Origin: JBBQWT01 sp038210375
GTDB taxonomy: Bacteria; Acidobacteriota; Terriglobia; Terriglobales; Acidobacteriaceae
Direction of reading: 5' to 3'
NCBI GenBank assembly: GCA_038210375.1
Contig: JBBQWT010000002.1
Span: forward strand, 124,001-188,000
Length of the DNA stretch: 64,000 bases
The position numbers and the translations under genes were made by a program. Positions 9,071-17,450 of the stretch are shown here, piece by piece; positions within the stretch are counted from its first letter, which is position 1; each line of letters begins with the position of its first letter. The notes beneath the pieces are model-generated. The model did no database searches. It was not told where the DNA came from and saw only the letters and a program-made list of their open reading frames with translations.

Positions 9071-9259
9071 CGTTTGGGTCCCTTCAGCGGGAAGTCCCGC
9101 ACCCTGCGGTTTGTCCGCCGCACTCGCGTCCGGTGTCACCGCACCTTCATTCCATCCGAAATACTAGCTGCGTATCAAGGCCGGCATTTTCTTAGATGCG
9201 CTTCCGCCGGGTAAAAACCTTCCTCTAACCATCGGCCAACCCGCGGTTTGGCACTTCGC

Positions 9260-12163
9260 ATGATTTCCGGATATATTCCCTCACACCAGATGCCAGGCTT
9301 CTACAATCGCTTCACCCAGACCGTCGAGCGCTACCCGCAGGTCACTGCGGTTGAAATGCAGCACTCGCTTAAGCCGGGCGCCGAGAGCTCCGCCCTCGAA
9401 TCCTATTCTTACTCCGAACTGCGCCACATGGCGGAATCGATTGCCCACTGGCTTGCCCCACCGCGCGGCCTCCCCGATGGAATCAAGGGCGCACGCTGCG
9501 CCATCCTGGCGGCCAACGGCCCCCGCTGGGTCGCCGCCTACCTCGGGATTCTGGCGGCGGGTGCGGTCGCCGTTCCTCTCGACACCGCATTTACCGCCGA
9601 CCAAGTGTATAAGCTGCTCGCCGATAGCGGTACTTCGCTGCTGTTCGTCGATGGCGCTCATCTCGCGGTGGGAACTGCTGCCGCCGCCGCTCGCCTGCAG
9701 ATCAAGATCGTTCTGCTTGAAAGAACCGCCGAGGGGGACCACCTTCCCGATCTCGATACCATGTTCGCCGCCGGCCCCGCCGGCTTCCAGGCGGCCCCCG
9801 TCAGCGCCGAGGAGCTGGCGGTCATCCTCTACACGTCGGGGACAACCAGCGATCCCAAAGGGGTCATGCTGACCCACGGCAATGTGGACGCCGAAACCGA
9901 GTCGGTCTTCAAATTCATCGAGGTTGGTCCCACCGACGGCGTACTCGCGGTGCTGCCCTTGTTTCATGCCCTGGCGCAGATGGCCAACCTGATGCTTCCC
10001 TTCGCGGCCGGCGCCAAGGTGGTTTATCTAGACGCCCTCAACACCACCGAATTGGTGCGCGCGCTGCGCGAGCGCGACATCACGATATTCGCCTGCGTTC
10101 CCCAGTTTTTTTATCTCATTCATGAGCGCGTCATGAAACAGGTGGGCGAAAAAGGCGCGCTGGAACAATTCGGATTCAAAGTCCTGATGAAGGTATGCCG
10201 TGCTTTTCGTTCGATCGGATGGAACCTGGGCAAGACCGCCTTCGCCAAGGTGCACGACAGCATGGGAAAGAAGCTGCGTTACTTCATCACCGGCGGTTCC
10301 CGCTTCGATGCTGAAATTGGCCGCGACCTCGAATCCATGGGATTTACCATTCTGCAAGCCTACGGCCTCACCGAAACCACCGGCGCCGCATTTATCACAC
10401 CTCCGGGCAAGAACGTCGTGGGGTCGGTAGGTCAACCGCTGCCCGGCCTGGAGGCCAGAATTGTGTTTGCCGGCGACGCCGATTCCGGGGCCACCCATGC
10501 GGGTGGGCCCAATGCCGGTGCGCTCGCCCCCCATCATTCCGGAACGGCCGATCCCGGCGCCGGTGACAGCGCCCATGATGCGGCGGAGGATGACGAACCG
10601 GTTGCCGGTGAAATCGTAGTGCGCGGCGGCATGGTGACCCCCGGCTACTATCATCGCCAGCAGGCTACCGACGAAGTGCTGCGCGACGGATGGTTTTACA
10701 CCGGCGACCTGGGGTACTTCGATAGCCACGGCAACCTGTTCATTACCGGCCGCCAGAAAGACGTGATCGTCCTCAGCTCGGGCAAGAACATTTATCCCGA
10801 GGAACTCGAAGCCCACTACTTGAAGTCAATTTTCATTAAGGAAATTTGCGTCCTGGGCCTCGAAAGCAAGCCCGGAGAACCGGTTTCCGAACGCCTGCAC
10901 GCGGTGGTAGTGCCGGATTTCGATGTGCTGCGCGAGCGCCAGATCGTAAATATGGGCGAGGTCATTCGCTATGACATCGAGAACCTTTCCGTGGACCTGC
11001 CCGCCACCAAAAGAATTTTAAGCTATGACATCTGGCAGGAGGATCTGCCCCGCACCACCACCCGCAAGCTCAAGCGATTCCAGATTCGCAATCGTGTGAT
11101 GGGCAATGGCGCCGCCGCGGCGTCCTCCTTTTCACCAGGTCTTACCGGACCAACTCCCGGGGTCAGCGATGAAGATTCGCTGTGGCTGGGTGATCCCCAG
11201 GTGATCCGCGCCCTGGCGGTCATCAGAGGGGCCGCCAAAAAAGAGCTGCGTGAGCTGCGGCCTTCCGACAACCTCGAATTGGATCTCGGGCTTGATTCCA
11301 TGGAGAGGGTGGAATTGCTGGTGGCGCTTGAGGACGAATTCGGTCTTCACCTCGATGAGCAGGCGGTTGCCCAGGTCTATACGGTGCGCGAACTGGTCGA
11401 TGCCCTGCGCGCCGGCTCTGAAAACGGCCAGCGCCGCGACGGCTTCAGCGGCTGGGAATCATTGCTGGCGGTCGAACCCGATGACCCCGAAGTGCTGGCC
11501 ATCGCCGTCGATCACCCGGTGATGACCCCGCTCTGGTTCCTGTTCGGGCGCCTGGTTAATCTCTTCACCCGCGACATTTTTCACCTGCACATTGAAGGAC
11601 TGGAAAAGCTTCCCCGCCGCGGGCCATTTATTCTGTGTCCCAACCACCAGAGTTTTCTCGACGCGCCCCTGCTGGTGGCGCAGCTTCCCTACTCGCTCTA
11701 CCGCGATCTGTTTTACGTCGGCACCAGCGAAATCTTTGGCAGTGGCGCGATGCGTCGGCTGGCGCGCTCCCTGAAATTAATTCCCGTCGACCCCGACGCC
11801 AACCTGGTCCCCGCCATGCGCGCCGGCGCCTTCGGCCTGCGCAAGGGACACGTATTAGTGATGTATCCCGAAGGCGAACGCAGCATCGATGGCGTTCCCA
11901 AGACGTTCAAGAAGGGCGCGGCCATTCTCTCGCTCCACCTTCAAGTCCCGATTTACCCGGTGGCTCTCGACGGCTTCTTCCAATCGTGGCCGCGAGGGCA
12001 GAAATTCGCCGGTCCCCATCCCTTGCACATCAAAATCGGCGATCCCATCGTACCGCCGCAATCATTGGAAAATCCCGAAACCAAGTACGTCTCCCTGACC
12101 ACCCAGTTGCGAACCAGAGTGGTGGAAATGTGGGAACAAATTCACCAAAAGCCTTCAGCCTAA
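9260..12163 (+). CDS. Fused acyl-CoA/acyl-ACP ligase, acyl carrier protein and PlsC-type acyltransferase
   Basis: About 967 residues with three domains. (1) An AMP-binding ligase (about 1-600) with LYTSGTTSDPKGVMLTHG, YGLTETTG, YTGDLGYF and RQKDVIVLSSGKNIYPEEL. (2) A phosphopantetheine-binding ACP domain with the LGLDSMERVEL attachment serine near residue 679. (3) A PlsC-like glycerolipid acyltransferase with NHQSFLDAPL (NHX4D box, about 795) and MYPEGERS (about 870). It probably activates a free fatty acid, parks it on the built-in carrier and transfers it to a lysophospholipid, as in Aas-type recycling; this is inferred from the domain order. A Gly/Ala/His/Asp-rich insert of some 40 residues interrupts the ligase after SVGQPLPGLEARI. 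ATG 9260 is chosen; a TTG at 9248 is possible. Confidence 0.92.
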   Translation: MISGYIPSHQMPGFYNRFTQTVERYPQVTAVEMQHSLKPGAESSALESYSYSELRHMAESIAHWLAPPRGLPDGIKGARCAILAANGPRWVAAYLGILAAGAVAVPLDTAFTADQVYKLLADSGTSLLFVDGAHLAVGTAAAAARLQIKIVLLERTAEGDHLPDLDTMFAAGPAGFQAAPVSAEELAVILYTSGTTSDPKGVMLTHGNVDAETESVFKFIEVGPTDGVLAVLPLFHALAQMANLMLPFAAGAKVVYLDALNTTELVRALRERDITIFACVPQFFYLIHERVMKQVGEKGALEQFGFKVLMKVCRAFRSIGWNLGKTAFAKVHDSMGKKLRYFITGGSRFDAEIGRDLESMGFTILQAYGLTETTGAAFITPPGKNVVGSVGQPLPGLEARIVFAGDADSGATHAGGPNAGALAPHHSGTADPGAGDSAHDAAEDDEPVAGEIVVRGGMVTPGYYHRQQATDEVLRDGWFYTGDLGYFDSHGNLFITGRQKDVIVLSSGKNIYPEELEAHYLKSIFIKEICVLGLESKPGEPVSERLHAVVVPDFDVLRERQIVNMGEVIRYDIENLSVDLPATKRILSYDIWQEDLPRTTTRKLKRFQIRNRVMGNGAAAASSFSPGLTGPTPGVSDEDSLWLGDPQVIRALAVIRGAAKKELRELRPSDNLELDLGLDSMERVELLVALEDEFGLHLDEQAVAQVYTVRELVDALRAGSENGQRRDGFSGWESLLAVEPDDPEVLAIAVDHPVMTPLWFLFGRLVNLFTRDIFHLHIEGLEKLPRRGPFILCPNHQSFLDAPLLVAQLPYSLYRDLFYVGTSEIFGSGAMRRLARSLKLIPVDPDANLVPAMRAGAFGLRKGHVLVMYPEGERSIDGVPKTFKKGAAILSLHLQVPIYPVALDGFFQSWPRGQKFAGPHPLHIKIGDPIVPPQSLENPETKYVSLTTQLRTRVVEMWEQIHQKPSA

Positions 12164-12278
12164 ATCACAGCCCCTGAAACCGCCGGAACCAACCCAATCT
12201 CTCCGCTCCTCGTGGACCTCCGCCTCTCGGTACTCCAGGCGCCTGCCCCAAGTAAAAAAACTACCTCTCGTTTGTAAG

Positions 12279-12324
12279 TCTGACGATCCCCGGTTTCACC
12301 GGGGTGAGGAAGAACCCCTACTGT
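12279..12324 (+). repeat. Dispersed intergenic inverted-repeat element, copy A
   Basis: Core TCTGACGATCCCCGG, then TTTCACCGGGGTGAGGAAG and AACCCCTACT. The inner CCCCGG..CCGGGG forms a hairpin. The same core recurs near 17069, 17241 (inverted), 18823, 37781 and 38001 (inverted), always between genes. Confidence 0.8.
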
Positions 12325-12445
12325 TTCCCCACTCTTTCCCTGTTGTTGTTTTTCGAACGTTGCGGAATAAAGTCCACAGCTGGCGCGAAGACCGAGGTCG
12401 CTTCCCCGCGGTTATACTTCCCCAGTTCGCACCAAGGAGTCTTCC

Positions 12446-13654
12446 ATGAAACGTCGAGAGTTTATTTCCGGGGCGGCTGCTTCCGCCGCGGCACTTGCCA
12501 TCGCAGCGCCAGTGCAGGGGCAAGGTCCTTCGGCAGGCAACGCCGGCGTGCGGCGGGGCACGTCGGGCAAGTCCGTCATCATCTGCAAACATACCGGCAC
12601 CCAGGGCATGGGCCGGGGCTATGAGATGCTGCTGAATGGCGCGGACACTTTGAATGCCGCCATCCATATCTGCCAGGTACAGGAGGATGATCCCAACGAT
12701 CAAAGTGTCGGCTACGGCGGATTGCCCAACGAAGATGGTGAGGTGGAGCTCGATTCCTGCTGCATGCACGGGCCCACGCGGCGTGCAGGTTCGGTAGGCG
12801 GCGTCCGCAACATCAAGAATGTGGCCCGCCTGGCGCGCACGGTCATGGAACGCACTGGCCACGTGATGCTGGTGGCGGAAGGCGCGCACAAGTTCGCTAT
12901 CGCCCACGGCTTTCCCCACGAACACCTGCTCACCGAGCGTTCGCGCAAGACCTGGCTGTTGTGGAAAGAGAGCATGTCGGACCGCGACTGGTGGGGCCCG
13001 GGCCTCGCCGATCCCAACTGGAAGACTCCCGCCGAACTTTCAGGGAGCGCGGTCCAGGCGATGAACGCGCACGTTGCGCGACTGGCGGAGATCGCCGCGG
13101 AACTGGGCATCGAGCCGGCATGGCGCCGGGAGGCGATCGCGCAGGTGCTGCATCCTCCTACCGGGACCATTCACGTTTCGGCGTTGAACGCCCAGGGAGA
13201 AATTTCCGGCGCCACCACCACCAGCGGGCTCTCCTGGAAAATTGCGGGCCGCCTGGGAGACTCGCCAATCCTGGGAGCGGGCTGCTGGACCGATCAGGAC
13301 GTAGGCTCGGCGGGCGCCACCGGCAGTGGAGAGGAAAATATCAAAGTGGTGGGCGCGCACACCATCGTGGAATTGATGCGGCAGGGAAAATCGCCGCAGG
13401 AAGCAGGCCTCGAAGCATTGCGCAGAATTGCGCGTAATTACAACAATGACATGAACAAGCTGCGCTTCCTGGACATGATTTATTACATCCTGCGGGTCGA
13501 TGGCGAGTATGCCGGGGTCTCGTTGTGGAGTGGGACCACGGCCAGCCCGGCGCGGTTCGCGGTGCATGATGGCAAGCAGCGCATCGAGAAATGCGTGGCG
13601 CTGTTTCAGGGAACGTCGGTCGAGTGGCCTCCGGTACCCAAGCTGCCGGCGTGA
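12446..13654 (+). CDS. Glycosylasparaginase-like Ntn-hydrolase with Tat signal
   Basis: Probable N4-(beta-N-acetylglucosaminyl)-L-asparaginase or isoaspartyl-peptidase-type enzyme that matures by self-cleavage. The N-terminus MKRREFISGAAASAAALAI is a Tat-type signal (RR followed by hydrophobic Ala stretch). The alpha part contains GYGGLPNEDGEVELDSCCMHGPTRR-type sequence around residues 92-112. The nucleophile is Thr241 in PTGTIHVSAL, and the beta part continues with TTSGLSWKIAGRLGDSPI and ATGSGEENIKV, close to family consensus. Length (402) is normal for the secreted type. It is transcribed alone. Export suggests use of host- or plant-derived glyco-asparagine or cell-wall debris; this is an inference. 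Confidence 0.9.
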   Translation: MKRREFISGAAASAAALAIAAPVQGQGPSAGNAGVRRGTSGKSVIICKHTGTQGMGRGYEMLLNGADTLNAAIHICQVQEDDPNDQSVGYGGLPNEDGEVELDSCCMHGPTRRAGSVGGVRNIKNVARLARTVMERTGHVMLVAEGAHKFAIAHGFPHEHLLTERSRKTWLLWKESMSDRDWWGPGLADPNWKTPAELSGSAVQAMNAHVARLAEIAAELGIEPAWRREAIAQVLHPPTGTIHVSALNAQGEISGATTTSGLSWKIAGRLGDSPILGAGCWTDQDVGSAGATGSGEENIKVVGAHTIVELMRQGKSPQEAGLEALRRIARNYNNDMNKLRFLDMIYYILRVDGEYAGVSLWSGTTASPARFAVHDGKQRIEKCVALFQGTSVEWPPVPKLPA

Positions 13655-13709
13655 GGGTGGGAAGTAAATCTTTCACGCCTGACGCAGGATGTGCGTCGAA
13701 GCAGAAAGC

Positions 13710-14888
13710 CTAGATGGCGACGGTAAGCGACGTCTCCGTGCGGGTGACGGGACGGTACAGGGTGTCGCGCTCCACCGGGTCGCGGCCGGCTTCGGTGATC
13801 AGGCGCATCAGTTCTCGCCGGTTCATGCCCTGCGGAGTGGTGGCCCCGGCATCGTGATAGATCTTCTCTTCAACCACTGTGCCATCGATGTCATCGGCGC
13901 CGAATCGTAACGCGATCTGCGCGATCTTGGCCGACATCATCTGCCAGTACGCCTTGATGTGCGGGAAGTTGTCGAGCACCAGGCGGCTCACCGCAATCTG
14001 CTTGATGTCCAGCAGGCCGGTGGTCCTGGGAAGATGTTGCAGCATGGTGTTGTCCGGATGAAACGCCAGCGGGATAAACGTCTGGAAGCCGCCGGTTTCA
14101 TCCTGCAGGGCGCGCAGCTTCATCAGGTGATCGACGCGGTCCTCGTCGTTTTCCACGTGACCGTAGAGCATGGTTGCGTTGGAACGCAGTCCCACTTGGT
14201 GGGCGGTGCGTGCGGTATCCAGCCACTGGTCGCCGTCAATCTTGTGATCGCAAATGATGTGGCGCACGCGGTCGGAGAAAATTTCCGCGCCGCCGCCCGG
14301 CAGCGAATCCACGCCCGCATTTTTCATGGCCAGCAGGGTGTCGAGAATACTGAGCTTAGCCCGCTTGGCCAGGTACGCCACCTCGACCATGGTGAAGGCC
14401 TTGAGATGTACTTGGGGAAAGCGCTGTTTCAGTCCGGCCGTCAGATCGAGAAAATACTGGAATGGCAGATCGGGATGCAGCCCGCCCACGATGTGGAATT
14501 CGGTGACCGCTTCGCTATAGCCGGAGGCGGCCGTTTCCCAGGCTTCTTCTAGCGCCATGGTGTAGGAGCCGGGTGCGTCTTTCTTGCGTCCAAACGCGCA
14601 TAGCCGGCAGGCGGCCACGCATACGTTGGTGGGATTGATGTGCCGGTTGACGTTGAAATAAGCAATGTTGCCGTGCAGGCGTTCGCGGACGGAATTCGCC
14701 AGCCACCCCACTGCCAGAATGTCGCCGGTGCGATACAGGGTGAGCGCGTCGGAGGTCTCCAGACGTTCCCCGGCCATCACCTTTTTGGCGATTGGAACCA
14801 GGCGGCGGTCGTCGGTCTGGAATTCGTGCCGGGGGAAAGCCGGAATTCGCTCGGGCGCTGCACCGAAAACTGGGCTTGCGTCAGCCAT
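13710..14888 (-). CDS. mqnE: Aminofutalosine synthase, radical SAM enzyme of menaquinone synthesis
   Basis: Catalyses addition of a SAM-derived adenosyl radical to 3-[(1-carboxyvinyl)oxy]benzoate to give aminodeoxyfutalosine, the MqnE step of the futalosine route to menaquinone. The radical SAM cluster motif is C90-X3-C94-X2-C97 within NPTNVCVAACRLCAFGR. The family segments FHIVGGLHPDLPFQYF and SLPGGGAEIFSDRVR follow, and the C-terminal LRFGADDIDGTVVEEKI also fits. GGLHP and the spacing of the cysteines favour MqnE over its relative MqnC. The length of 392 is typical. The gene is divergent from rlmN. No other mqn gene is in the window. Confidence 0.9.
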   Translation of the reverse strand: MADASPVFGAAPERIPAFPRHEFQTDDRRLVPIAKKVMAGERLETSDALTLYRTGDILAVGWLANSVRERLHGNIAYFNVNRHINPTNVCVAACRLCAFGRKKDAPGSYTMALEEAWETAASGYSEAVTEFHIVGGLHPDLPFQYFLDLTAGLKQRFPQVHLKAFTMVEVAYLAKRAKLSILDTLLAMKNAGVDSLPGGGAEIFSDRVRHIICDHKIDGDQWLDTARTAHQVGLRSNATMLYGHVENDEDRVDHLMKLRALQDETGGFQTFIPLAFHPDNTMLQHLPRTTGLLDIKQIAVSRLVLDNFPHIKAYWQMMSAKIAQIALRFGADDIDGTVVEEKIYHDAGATTPQGMNRRELMRLITEAGRDPVERDTLYRPVTRTETSLTVAI

Positions 14889-15083
14889 TACTACTAATCA
14901 TAGCCCAGCCGCCCCGGCTTCGTCTCGCAGTTTCAGGCCGGGTTCCTGGTTTTGGCGCGCCTCTCAACTCAGGGCGCTTCATCCCCCCCCCCGCCGGAAG
15001 CGATCAAGTTAGCGGCGCCGCGCGCGACAATATCGGGCGAGAGCGGTCTTTTCCCGAGGTTGGTAAGATTGGGTGAGCGCCCA

Positions 15084-16163
15084 ATGCAAAATGAAAGATC
15101 ACCAACGCTGGTGGGATTGGACGAGCCCGAGCTAAGCGCTCTGGCTCTCGAGCTTGGCCATTCCGCCTATCGCGGGCGCCAGGTGCACCATGGAATCTAC
15201 CGCCAGCGGGCGGCGCAACTTGACCTGCTTTCAACCTTGCCGGGAAATTTCCGCGCTGCTCTGCAGGATGCCGGCTATTCGATCGGTCTGCCGGTGGTGG
15301 AAAAGAAATTCGTCTCCAGCGACGGAACCATCCGTTACCTCCTGGCTTTCCCCGACCAGCAAAGCGTCGAAGCGGTATGGATGCCGGAGGGCGATGGCGG
15401 CGAAGGCGACGATCCCGGCAGGGATTTCCATCGCGCCACGATTTGCGTTTCCAGCCAGGCAGGATGTGCGGTGGATTGCCAATTTTGCCTGACCGCGCTC
15501 ATGGGTCTGCTGCGCAACCTCACCGCTGGCGAGATCGTCGGTCAAATACTCGCGGTGTTGAACGACCGCCAGGTGGCCCTGCCCCAGGAACGAATCAACG
15601 TCGTATTCATGGGTATGGGCGAGCCATTCTTGAACTACGACAACTTCATGAAAGCGGTGCGAATCCTGGTGAATGGCGTGGGCTTCGCCGAATCGCGCAT
15701 GACGGTTTCAACCTCGGGCATCGTCCCTCGCATTTACGACCTGGCGCGGGAGCCGCTGCGGCCCCGGCTGGCCATTTCACTCAATGCCGCCGACGATGAG
15801 ACCCGAACCCGGATCATGCCGATCAATCGCAAGTGGGACCTGGGTCTTTTGATCGAAGCTGCCCGCGCCTATCCTCTGCGCAATCGCGAATATATTTTTT
15901 TCGAATACGTATTGCTGGATGGCGTCAACGATGGCGTGAAAGACGCTCGCCGCTTGCTTGACCTGGTCGCAGGGATACGCTGCAAGGTCAACCTTATTGC
16001 TCTCAACCCCGGCCCGGGGATTGAATTTGCCACTCCCGGCGCCGGGCAGGTTGAAGTCTTCCAGCAAACCCTGATCAAGGGCGGCGTCCCCACCTATGTG
16101 AGGCGGCCGCGGGGCCGCGATATTTTTGCCGCTTGCGGACAATTGAAGCGGACCGTTGCCTGA
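15084..16163 (+). CDS. rlmN: Dual-specificity 23S rRNA/tRNA methyltransferase RlmN
   Basis: Radical SAM enzyme that methylates C2 of A2503 in 23S rRNA and A37 of some tRNAs. From ATG 15084 the protein has 359 residues. The cluster cysteines are C128-X3-C132-X2-C135, preceded by C121 in ICVSSQAGC. The catalytic methyl-carrier cysteine is C351 in the C-terminal IFAACGQLKR. The segments VVFMGMGEPFLNY and VSTSGIVPRI are also conserved. A longer frame back to 14952 encodes Pro/Arg-rich sequence without family similarity and is rejected. The stop overlaps the start of the next gene by eight bases, so the two are probably co-translated. Confidence 0.95.
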   Translation: MQNERSPTLVGLDEPELSALALELGHSAYRGRQVHHGIYRQRAAQLDLLSTLPGNFRAALQDAGYSIGLPVVEKKFVSSDGTIRYLLAFPDQQSVEAVWMPEGDGGEGDDPGRDFHRATICVSSQAGCAVDCQFCLTALMGLLRNLTAGEIVGQILAVLNDRQVALPQERINVVFMGMGEPFLNYDNFMKAVRILVNGVGFAESRMTVSTSGIVPRIYDLAREPLRPRLAISLNAADDETRTRIMPINRKWDLGLLIEAARAYPLRNREYIFFEYVLLDGVNDGVKDARRLLDLVAGIRCKVNLIALNPGPGIEFATPGAGQVEVFQQTLIKGGVPTYVRRPRGRDIFAACGQLKRTVA

Positions 16164-16641
16164 ACGCTTGATCACAACCAGGACATATCGCACCGAAGAT
16201 CTCGAAACCCTCTGGAAGATCGATCAGCAGTGTTTTCCGCGAGGCATCAGCTACGGCCGGCGGGAGTTGCGATGGTTTATTGAGTCGCACGACTCGTTCA
16301 CCCTGGTAGCGGAGTATGAAAATAGCATCGTCGCATTCCTGATCGGCCACCGCGACGACACCGGCGCATCCCCAACCGGCCGCATCATCACCATCGATGT
16401 GCTTCCCGAAGGCCGCGGTAAGGGCACTGGCTCTCGCCTGATGGCACTGGCTGAGCAGAATTTTGCGTCCTCGGGATGCGGCAAGATTGAATTGGAATCG
16501 GCCGTGGATAACGCCGCCGCCCTGGCTTTCTACGCGAAGCTCGGCTATAGGCAAACCGGCGTCATGCCGCGCTACTACCTTAATCGAATCGACGCCGCGG
16601 TGCTGGTTAAATCGCTGGAGTCCGGCCGGCCAATTAGCTAA
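16156..16641 (+). CDS. GNAT family N-acetyltransferase (RimI-like)
   Basis: Acetyl-CoA-dependent N-acetyltransferase; RimI-like enzymes acetylate protein N-termini, but the substrate here is unknown. The core shows IITIDVLPEGRGKGTGSRLM, the motif A strand and the Q/R-x-x-G-x-G/A pyrophosphate loop (RGKGTG). It then shows LESAVDNAAALAFYAKLGYRQTG, motif B, typical of RimI. The frame opens at a TTG (16156) inside the last codons of rlmN; a second in-frame TTG at 16168 is an alternative start. The overlap with rlmN suggests an operon of two translation-related modification enzymes. 161 residues, soluble. Confidence 0.88.
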   Translation: MPERLITTRTYRTEDLETLWKIDQQCFPRGISYGRRELRWFIESHDSFTLVAEYENSIVAFLIGHRDDTGASPTGRIITIDVLPEGRGKGTGSRLMALAEQNFASSGCGKIELESAVDNAAALAFYAKLGYRQTGVMPRYYLNRIDAAVLVKSLESGRPIS

Positions 16642-16707
16642 CAGAAGCCGCCCGGCGAGGCCTGCCATAACTCCACGTTTGTTGGTGCAATGCGCGGCGA
16701 TTCGCCC

Positions 16708-16713
16708 TATAAT
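16708..16713 (+). promoter_or_regulatory. Putative -10 box of the cold-shock gene
   Basis: A perfect TATAAT lies 64 bp before the cold-shock start codon. A weak TTGGTG lies at 16682-16687, 20 bases upstream, so the -35 assignment is doubtful. Confidence 0.45.
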
Positions 16714-16777
16714 GCCCGCGAGTTTCCGCGGCTCCTGACGCGGCGCTCATTCCAATCATGGGGGCCAGCTGAGAGTT

Positions 16778-16987
16778 ATGAAAGAAAAGGGAACGGTGAA
16801 ATGGTTCAACGCAGGCAAGGGTTATGGATTCATTCAACGGGAACAGGGCGGCGATGTTTTCGTACATTTTTCCGCAATTCAATCTGAGGGATACCGATCA
16901 TTGAACGAAGGTGACGCGGTCGAATTTGAAGTGCAGGACGGACCCAAAGGCTTGCAGGCGGCTAACGTCACGCGGCTCGAAGGGTAG
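16778..16987 (+). CDS. Cold shock domain protein, CspA family
   Basis: Single-stranded nucleic-acid-binding OB-fold protein that acts as an RNA chaperone. The 69 residues begin [23 protein letters not shown]1 is K14-GYGFIQ and RNP2 is V27-FVHF, with the conserved aromatic residues in place. The C-terminal [11 protein letters not shown] is also canonical. It stands alone between the rlmN pair and a repeat-rich gap. A TATAAT box lies 64 bp upstream, so the 5' leader would be about 55 bases, much shorter than that of E. coli cspA. I cannot tell whether it is cold-inducible. Confidence 0.96.
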   Translation: MKEKGTVKWFNAGKGYGFIQREQGGDVFVHFSAIQSEGYRSLNEGDAVEFEVQDGPKGLQAANVTRLEG

Positions 16988-17068
16988 TCATGCTACCGGG
17001 TTGTCATTCTGCATGAGCAGCCCCTCAACGGGGTGTCATTCTGCTTCAGTTAGTCACCCAGTGGGGCT

Positions 17069-17116
17069 GTCATTCTGACGACCCTCGGCTTCATCGGGGT
17101 GAGGAAGAATCACTAC
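17069..17116 (+). repeat. Dispersed intergenic inverted-repeat element, copy B
   Basis: Starts GTCATTCTGACGACCCTCGG, then CTTCATCGGGGTGAGGAAG, matching copies A, D and E. It faces copy C (17241-17282), which is in the opposite orientation, with about 125 bp between them. Confidence 0.8.
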
Positions 17117-17240
17117 GCTCTGCAAACTCTCAGCTAACCCGATGGTTCATCTCCGCCGAATACTGTCCACTTTCCGATGACGGTGGAACGCGGCTCCTGG
17201 TCCCTGAAAAAACCCGGGGAAATATTTGTCTAACCGTAGG

Positions 17241-17282
17241 ATCCTTCCTTACCCGATAAAGCCGGGGGGCGTCAGGATGACA
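17241..17282 (-). repeat. Dispersed intergenic inverted-repeat element, copy C (inverted)
   Basis: On the minus strand it reads TGTCATCCTGACGCCCCCCG then GCTTTATCGGGTAAGGAAGG, the same family as copy B with several substitutions. Together B and C form an inverted pair. Confidence 0.7.
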
Positions 17283-17450
17283 CGGTTGAGGGGGTCTAGA
17301 AGTCCCAACAGTCGCCAAGATCAGCAGGTGCGGTATCTAAGTCCATTGTTCAAAACCACTTAGCTCATAAACATTTTACTCTCGATAACTCCAAAAGGCG
17401 GTCGCCTTCTGTGAAACAATGTTTTCAGGCAGAAAACAGGAAAAATAACG

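Larger units (their letters stand above)
16988..17450. other. Gene-free gap filled with dispersed repeats
   Basis: 463 bp with no credible coding sequence. GTCATTCTG occurs three times in direct orientation (17003, 17036 and 17069 approximately), followed by a full repeat element and an inverted one (listed separately). The last 100 bases are AT-richer and probably hold the promoter of the M16 protease gene. Confidence 0.65.

Noticed and set aside
14952..15083. Upstream extension of rlmN
   Set aside because: The 44 extra residues are Pro/Arg-rich and unlike RlmN; the ATG at 15084 gives the normal N-terminus.
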